A DNA stretch of 38,563 nt from DAOMNN01 sp050486545 (GTDB lineage Bacteria > Pseudomonadota > Gammaproteobacteria > Burkholderiales > Rhodocyclaceae), in NCBI GenBank assembly GCA_050486545.1, contig JBJHDM010000031.1, positions 1 to 38,563 on the forward strand. Reading direction: 5' to 3'. This document shows positions 33,769 to 38,563 of this stretch, piece after piece. The position numbers and the translations under genes were made by a program. Within the stretch, counting starts at the first letter, position 1. Each line of letters starts with the position of its first letter. The notes below the pieces were generated by a model. The model saw only the letters and a list, made by a program, of their open reading frames with translations. It searched no databases and was not told the DNA's origin.

Positions 33769-36135
33769 TCAGCGCAGTCCGATGGGCTTCATGTTCCGGG
33801 CGAGCGGCGCGCCCTTGCGCGCGCGCCGATGCCGCAGTGGCTCGCGCTGGGCCGGCTTGATCTCGAGCTCTACGGCTCGGCCTCCGCGACCCTCGCCGGT
33901 CACGGTCAGGGTGGCGTCGGGTGCCGGGACAGCCACCGCGACGAGCGATTCGCCGGCATCGAGGGCCATCACGATGACGCCGCGGCCTCCGGCCTGTACC
34001 TTCATTTCACTGCGGCCGAAGACCAGGATCCGCCCTTTCTGCGATACCGCGGCGATCAGTTCGCCTTCGACCTTCGCCGGGAGGAGGGGCGCCTCGTTCT
34101 TTTCCAGCGTCATGAAGGCCTTGCCGGCGCGTTGGCGCGTGGTCGCGTCGGCGAGCGTGCAAATGAAGCCGTAGCCGCCCGAGTTGCTGAAGAACCAGTG
34201 CGTGTCCGGTGCGGCAGAGACGACCCGGGAAAGCTTGCCGCCGTCCTGAAAGTCGACCAGCGTCGTGATCGGGGCGCCGTCTCCACGCCCGCCGGGGAGT
34301 TCGGACACCTTGACGGTATAGGCTCGCCCGTTGGTGTCGATGACCACCAGGGGCCAGACCGTGCGGGTCTCGATCACCGCGAAGGCGTGGTCGCCGGCCT
34401 TGTAGGCGATGGACGCCGGGTCGATGCCATGACCCTGGCGGGCGCGTACCCATCCATTTCGCGACACGATCACGGTCACCGGTTCGTCGGGGACGCTGAT
34501 CTCGGCCGGTGCGACCGCGGCGACGGCTTCGATACGGGTCCGTCGCGCATCGCCGAAGCGTTTCGCATCGTCGCGGATCTCCTTCACGATCATCCGGGTC
34601 ATGGCGGAGCGCTGGTCGAGCAATTGCAACAGGCCTTCGCGTTCCTCGCGCAGCTCGTTCAGTTCCTTCTCGATCCGGAACCCCTCGAGCCGGGCAAGCT
34701 GGCGAAGCCGGATCTCGAGAATGTCCTCCGCCTGCAGTTCGGTGAGATCGAAAGCGTCCATCAGTGCGGGCTTCGGCTCGTCGGATTCGCGAATGACGCG
34801 GATGACCTCCTCGATGTGAAGGAACGCGATCATCCGGCCCTCGAGGATGTGGATGCGCCGGTCCACTTCGCCGAGACGGTGGCGCGTTCGGCGTTCCACC
34901 GTTTCGAAGCGGAAGTCGATCCACTCGCGCAGCACCTGGACCAGGTTCTTCTGTTGCGGCCGGCCGTTGCGGCCGATCATCGTCATGTTGACCGAGGTCG
35001 AGGTCTCGAGGCCCGTGTGGGCGAGCAGCACGGCCATGAACTCGTCGCGGCCGATGCGACTGGATCGCGGTTCGAGCACGAGGCGCACCGGGGACTGGTC
35101 GCTCGATTCGTCGCGGACCGTATCGAGCACGCCGAGGACGAGTTGCTTGAGGTTCTTCTGTTCCTGGGAGACGTCCTTTTTTCCGGCGCGCGGCTGCGGG
35201 TTGGTCAGCGCCTCGATGCCGGACAGCACCTGCGCGGTGGATACGCCATGGGGAAGTTCGTCGACGACGACCCGCCACTGACCGCGGGCGAGTTCCTCGA
35301 AGTGCCAGCGGGCGCGCAGGCGCAGCGAACCCCGTCCGCTTGAGTAGGCGTCGCGAATCGCTTCGGGGGAGGAAATGAGCTGGCCGCCACCGGGGAAATC
35401 CGGTCCGGGCAGGAGCGGGAGGATCTCGTCCAGCCCGGCATCCGGGTTGCGGATGAGGTGGCAGGCCGCTTCGGCGACTTCGCGCAGATTGTGCGGGGGA
35501 ATCTCGGTGGCCATCCCGACGGCGATCCCCGAGGCGCCGTTCAGGAGTACGAAGGGCAGTCGCGCCGGCAGGAACTGCGGTTCCTCGAAGGCGCCGTCGT
35601 AGTTCGGGATGAAGTCGACGGTGCCGCGATGAATCTCGGACAGCAGCAGTTCGGCGATTGGCGTGAGCCGGCATTCGGTGTAGCGCATCGCGGCGGCGGA
35701 ATCGCCGTCGCGCGAACCGAAGTTGCCCTGGCCGTCGACGAGCGGGTAGCGCAAGGAGAAGTCCTGCGCGACGCGCACCATCGCGTCGTAGACGGAAGAG
35801 TCGCCGTGCGGATGGTACTTGCCGATGACGTCGCCGACCACGCGCGCCGATTTCACGTGTTTGGACGTCGCCGACAGGCGCATCTCGTTCATCGCGTGGA
35901 GGATGCGCCGCTGCACGGGCTTGAGGCCGTCTTCGACCTGGGGCAGGGCGCGCGAGCGCACCACGCTCATCGCATATGCGAGATAGGCCTGTTCGGCGAA
36001 GCGGTCGAGGGGCAGGGCGTCGTCGAAGCCGTCCTCGCCGCTGGGTGGCTCGGGTGGCTCGGGTGGTTCGGGTGGTGCGGGTGGCGCGAGATCGTCGAAC
36101 AGATCGAGGGAATCGCTGGGGGATCCGGTTTCCAT
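33769..36135 (-). CDS. parC: DNA topoisomerase IV subunit A
   Basis: A 788-residue ParC. The breakage-reunion domain has YHPHGDSSVYD with Ser113 and Asp117 at the quinolone-determining positions (Ser80/Glu84 of E. coli ParC), and the catalytic Tyr152 in RYTECRL. A coiled-coil segment (about 470-540) and a C-terminal beta-propeller region (from about 560) follow; the length fits ParC rather than GyrA. ParC with ParE unlinks daughter chromosomes. An N-terminal extension (about 1-40) contains PPEPPEPPEPP, coded by five 9-bp repeats. parE lies upstream on the same strand, 49 bp away. Confidence 0.95.
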   Translation of the reverse strand: METGSPSDSLDLFDDLAPPAPPEPPEPPEPPSGEDGFDDALPLDRFAEQAYLAYAMSVVRSRALPQVEDGLKPVQRRILHAMNEMRLSATSKHVKSARVVGDVIGKYHPHGDSSVYDAMVRVAQDFSLRYPLVDGQGNFGSRDGDSAAAMRYTECRLTPIAELLLSEIHRGTVDFIPNYDGAFEEPQFLPARLPFVLLNGASGIAVGMATEIPPHNLREVAEAACHLIRNPDAGLDEILPLLPGPDFPGGGQLISSPEAIRDAYSSGRGSLRLRARWHFEELARGQWRVVVDELPHGVSTAQVLSGIEALTNPQPRAGKKDVSQEQKNLKQLVLGVLDTVRDESSDQSPVRLVLEPRSSRIGRDEFMAVLLAHTGLETSTSVNMTMIGRNGRPQQKNLVQVLREWIDFRFETVERRTRHRLGEVDRRIHILEGRMIAFLHIEEVIRVIRESDEPKPALMDAFDLTELQAEDILEIRLRQLARLEGFRIEKELNELREEREGLLQLLDQRSAMTRMIVKEIRDDAKRFGDARRTRIEAVAAVAPAEISVPDEPVTVIVSRNGWVRARQGHGIDPASIAYKAGDHAFAVIETRTVWPLVVIDTNGRAYTVKVSELPGGRGDGAPITTLVDFQDGGKLSRVVSAAPDTHWFFSNSGGYGFICTLADATTRQRAGKAFMTLEKNEAPLLPAKVEGELIAAVSQKGRILVFGRSEMKVQAGGRGVIVMALDAGESLVAVAVPAPDATLTVTGEGRGGRAVELEIKPAQREPLRHRRARKGAPLARNMKPIGLR
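36043..36087. repeat. Five tandem 9-bp repeats in the 5' part of parC
   Basis: GGGTGGCTC, GGGTGGCTC, GGGTGGTTC, GGGTGGTGC and GGGTGGCGC follow each other without gaps. On the coding (minus) strand they give proline/glutamate triplets (PPE) and PPA in the ParC N-terminal extension. Copy number could change by slippage without breaking the frame. Confidence 0.9.
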
Positions 36136-36184
36136 GCTGAAGCGTCCTTGGTTCCTTGTGCCGTTCAGGGTCGGGCCGTGTCGT

Positions 36185-38158
36185 TCAGACGTCCGCCTCG
36201 ACGCTGTCGCCCTTTTCTTCCATCCATGCGCGGCGCCCGGCGGCTTCGCCCTTGCCCATGAGCAGGGTGAACATCTGAAGGGTGTCTTCCAGCGCCCCGG
36301 CGCGCACCCGCACGGGCAGCACCCGTCGGGTCGCCGGATCCATCGTGGTTTCCCGCAGCTGCTCGGGGTTCATCTCGCCCAGACCCTTGAACCGGCCGAT
36401 CTCGATCGCCTCGGGGCGAAAACCCTCCTGGTCCAGCCGGTCGCGGATCGCTGTCAGCTCGCCGTCATCGAGGGCGTACAGACGACGTGCGGGCCGCTTC
36501 TTGCCCTGTGCAGGGACGTCTATGCGATAGAGCGGTGGCTGGGCCACGAACACGTGGCCAGCATCGATCAGTTTCGGGAAATGCCGGAAGAACAGCGTGA
36601 GCAGCAGGGTCTGGATGTGAGCGCCGTCGACGTCGGCATCCGACATGATGATGATCTTGCCGTAGCGAAGGCCCGACAGGTCGGCGGGTCCGTCCATCGT
36701 GTGGGCGTCCACCCCGAGGGCCACCGCGATGTCGTGGATCTCTGCGTTGGCAAGCAGGCGGTCGGGGTCGACTTCCCAGGAGTTCTGGACCTTGCCGCGC
36801 AGCGGCAGGATCGCCTGGGTTTCCTTGTTGCGCGCCATTTTCGCCGAACCGCCGGCCGAGTCGCCCTCGACGAGAAACAGTTCGTTCTCGGACAGGTCCT
36901 CGGATTCGCAGTCCGAGAGCTTTCCGGGCAGGACGGCGACGCCGGAGGTCTTTTTCTTCTCGACCTTCTGGGCGCTGCGTTGGCGTGCCATCGCCTGCCG
37001 GATCGACAGTTCGGCGATCGCACGCCCGGCTTCCACATGGTTGTTGAGCCAGATCTCGAAGGGGTCGCGAATCTGGCTCGAGACCAGCTTGACCGCTTCG
37101 CGCGAATTGAGCTTTTCCTTGACCTGTCCCTGGAACTGCGGGTCGAGCAGGCGGGCCGACAGCACGAAGCTCATTCGGCCGCAGACGTCCTCCTGCTGCA
37201 GCTTCACCCCTCTGGGCAGCAGTGCGTGATGCTCGATGAAGGATTTGATCGCGTCGAACACGCCCGCGCGCAAGCCCGATTCGTGCATCCCGCCCGCCAC
37301 GGTGGGAATCAGGTTCACGTAGGATTCGCTCGGCACGGTGCCTTCGAACCAGCCGATCGCCCAGGCCGCGCCTTCGCCCGCAGCGAAGTTGGGGTCGTCG
37401 TGGCCGGCATGGCCCTCGGCGGTATAGATGGGTGCCACCGGCTCCAGGTCTCCGGCGACTTCGCGCAAATAGCCGGCGAGGCCTTCCGGGTAGGTCCAGG
37501 TCTTGGTCAGGAACGATCCGTCGGTTTGCTCCGTATCCAGCCGAACCGATACGCCGGGCAGCAGGACGGCCTTGCTGCGCAGCAGCCGCTCGAGTTCGTG
37601 CAAGGGTACGCGGGGAGAATCGAAATAGCGCGGATCCGGCCAGACACGGACCCGAGTTCCGGTCTGGCGCCCACAACTGCCTTCGATGCGGATCTCGCCG
37701 ATGTGTTCGCCGCCACCGGAAAAGTCGATGCGGTGCAGCCTGCCCTCGCGCTTGACCTCGACCTCGACGCGGATGGACAAGGCATTGGTGACGGCGACCC
37801 CGACGCCATGCAGGCCACCCGAGAACGCATAGGCGCTGTTGCCCTCGCGCTTGTCGAACTTGCCGCCCGCGTGCAGGCGGGTATAGGCGAGCACGACGAC
37901 CGGTACGCCTTCTTCCGGATGAAGGCCGACGGGGATCCCCCGTCCGTCGTCCGCGACCGTCACCGAGCCGTCGGTGTGCAGGGTCACGTCGATGCGTCGT
38001 GCGAAGCCTCCGAGCGCTTCATCCGCCGCGTTGTCGATGACTTCCTGGATGATGTGGGCGGGCGAGTCGGTACGGGTATACATCCCCGGCCGTTCGCGCA
38101 CCGGTTCGAGTCCCTTGAGGACGCGAAACGAGGATTCGTCGTAATGCTTGCCTGTCAT
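36185..38158 (-). CDS. parE: DNA topoisomerase IV subunit B
   Basis: A 657-residue ParE. The GHKL ATPase domain has EVIDNAADEAL (Asn43 region), DDGRGIPV and GGLHGVGVAVTNALS. The transducer domain follows, then the TOPRIM metal-binding domain with LVEGDSAGGSA, PLRGKVQNSW and SDADVDGAHIQ, and the closing IGRFKGLGEMNP. The length matches ParE (about 630-660) rather than the longer GyrB. ATG 38158 is chosen because MTGKHYDESSFRVLKGLEPV is a typical ParE start; open codons reach back to 38242. It is probably cotranscribed with parC. Confidence 0.95.
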   Translation of the reverse strand: MTGKHYDESSFRVLKGLEPVRERPGMYTRTDSPAHIIQEVIDNAADEALGGFARRIDVTLHTDGSVTVADDGRGIPVGLHPEEGVPVVVLAYTRLHAGGKFDKREGNSAYAFSGGLHGVGVAVTNALSIRVEVEVKREGRLHRIDFSGGGEHIGEIRIEGSCGRQTGTRVRVWPDPRYFDSPRVPLHELERLLRSKAVLLPGVSVRLDTEQTDGSFLTKTWTYPEGLAGYLREVAGDLEPVAPIYTAEGHAGHDDPNFAAGEGAAWAIGWFEGTVPSESYVNLIPTVAGGMHESGLRAGVFDAIKSFIEHHALLPRGVKLQQEDVCGRMSFVLSARLLDPQFQGQVKEKLNSREAVKLVSSQIRDPFEIWLNNHVEAGRAIAELSIRQAMARQRSAQKVEKKKTSGVAVLPGKLSDCESEDLSENELFLVEGDSAGGSAKMARNKETQAILPLRGKVQNSWEVDPDRLLANAEIHDIAVALGVDAHTMDGPADLSGLRYGKIIIMSDADVDGAHIQTLLLTLFFRHFPKLIDAGHVFVAQPPLYRIDVPAQGKKRPARRLYALDDGELTAIRDRLDQEGFRPEAIEIGRFKGLGEMNPEQLRETTMDPATRRVLPVRVRAGALEDTLQMFTLLMGKGEAAGRRAWMEEKGDSVEADV

Positions 38159-38301
38159 GGGTTTCCGTGCGCTGGTCTGGTTCCTTGCCGGCACGGTCGG
38201 GTGTCCTCCGCATGCGCCGTCGGCGCTCAAGGATACCTGCAATGACGGGATCTGGCATCCCGGATCACTGGCGCGTCACGGCAATCGCGGACGGAAAACG
38301 T

Positions 38302-38387
38302 GTAGGGCGGCTTCGCGAAGCAAGCCGCCAGTCGGCGCTACGTCCCGCACATCGGTGGATTGCGCCTTTGGCGCGAATCCACCCTAC
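38302..38387. repeat. Palindromic repeat element, copy 1 (about 86 bp)
   Basis: The element begins GTAGGG and ends CCCTAC, a 6-bp terminal inverted repeat. Inside are two hairpins: GGCGGCTT...AAGCCGCC (38307-38330) and GGTGGATT...AATCCACC (38354-38383), the second having further GCGCC/GGCGC pairing around a TTT loop. A second copy lies 32 bp further on. It resembles REP/BIME-type or small non-autonomous palindromic elements found between genes. The rest of the 405-bp gap upstream of parE (38159-38301) shows no gene. Confidence 0.8.
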
Positions 38388-38419
38388 GCCGGGTATCTGC
38401 GACGGCTCATGCGACCGAC

Positions 38420-38503
38420 GTAGGGCGGCTTCGCGAAGCAAGCCGCCAATCGGCGCTACGTCCCGCACATCGGTGGATTGCGCCTTCGGCGCGAATCCAC
38501 CCT
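38420..38503. repeat. Palindromic repeat element, copy 2
   Basis: This is a direct copy of the element at 38302, differing at two internal bases (CCAATC for CCAGTC; CCTTCGG for CCTTTGG) and at its end, where CCCTAC is replaced by CCCTTG. Both inner hairpins are kept, and the second change lies in a hairpin loop. The altered end may mark truncation of the copy. Confidence 0.8.
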
Positions 38504-38513
38504 TGTATTATTC

Positions 38514-38552
38514 ACTCACTCCCGCTGAAGTCGCTCTTCGGTGGGAGTGAGT
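38514..38552. other. Long hairpin at the right edge
   Basis: ACTCACTCCC (38514-38523) pairs with GGGAGTGAGT (38543-38552), and inside it GAAG pairs with CTTC. The GCT/GGT between them can pair through G-U wobbles, so an RNA from this strand would fold into a 17-bp stem with loop TCGCT. No T-run follows on either strand, so a simple terminator is uncertain. It may belong to the element copies beside it or to a gene beyond the edge. Confidence 0.55.
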
Positions 38553-38563
38553 CGCCGGACGCC

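Noticed and set aside
36134..38245. 703-codon plus-strand frame opposite parE
   Set aside because: Antisense shadow of parE; no family resemblance.
38302..38503. Possible two-repeat CRISPR (repeat, 32-bp gap, repeat)
   Set aside because: Repeats are about 86 bp with two internal hairpins and terminal inverted repeats, there are only two copies, and no cas gene is present.
1..38563. tRNA or rRNA genes
   Set aside because: No conserved rRNA segment or tRNA cloverleaf was recognised by eye; a dedicated scan was not possible.

Overview
The window is GC-rich and densely coding. It most likely comes from a motile betaproteobacterium, probably of the Rhodocyclales (Thauera/Azoarcus type). The basis is the gene order flhB-flhA-flhF-flhG-fliA with an flhG that lacks a normal P-loop, plus adjacent parE-parC and the general protein character. 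The genus is an inference; no rRNA or tRNA gene was seen to confirm it.

Left end, 1-6163 (accessory, mobile). The end of an IS21-type element, with the first eight codons of its istA, has cut an IS481-type transposase gene. A BrnT/BrnA toxin-antitoxin pair follows, in which the toxin gene carries one in-frame amber codon while the antitoxin is intact. Next is a two-gene unit of a class II Fic protein and a full-length type I restriction subunit HsdR, with no hsdM or hsdS in the window.

Centre, 6434-20135 (the most unusual part). Ten genes run in one direction, most overlapping by 4-17 bp: a receiver protein with a PAS-like tail, an HDOD protein, a PAS-PAS histidine kinase, a receiver/HD-GYP protein, a membrane PAS-PAS histidine kinase, a small receiver protein, an MglA-like small GTPase, a soluble histidine kinase, a receiver fused to a GspE/PilB-type secretion/pilus ATPase, and a hemerythrin-histidine kinase. 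A converging gene (23902-20102) encodes REC-pseudoREC-PAS-GAF-PAS-GGDEF-EAL-REC. The four kinases share the same H-box. Five receivers, four in the ten-gene operon and one at the C-terminus of the converging protein, share an unusual KPW(N/D)D end. No DNA-binding output domain is present. I infer a dedicated phosphorylation network that joins oxygen/redox and membrane signals, cyclic di-GMP turnover and a polarity-type GTPase to control of a pilus/secretion motor ATPase. I do not recognise it as a described system.

Right part, 24105-33680. rluE and a secreted DUF192 protein precede the flagellar block flhB, flhA, flhF, flhG and fliA. A chemoreceptor gene faces fliA tail to tail and has a candidate sigma-28 promoter. 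The flagellar genes supply the export gate, the polar placement GTPase and its partner, and the flagellar sigma factor.

Right end, 33769-38563. parC and parE (topoisomerase IV) lie on the minus strand. Upstream of parE are two copies of an approximately 86-bp palindromic element and a 17-bp-stem hairpin.
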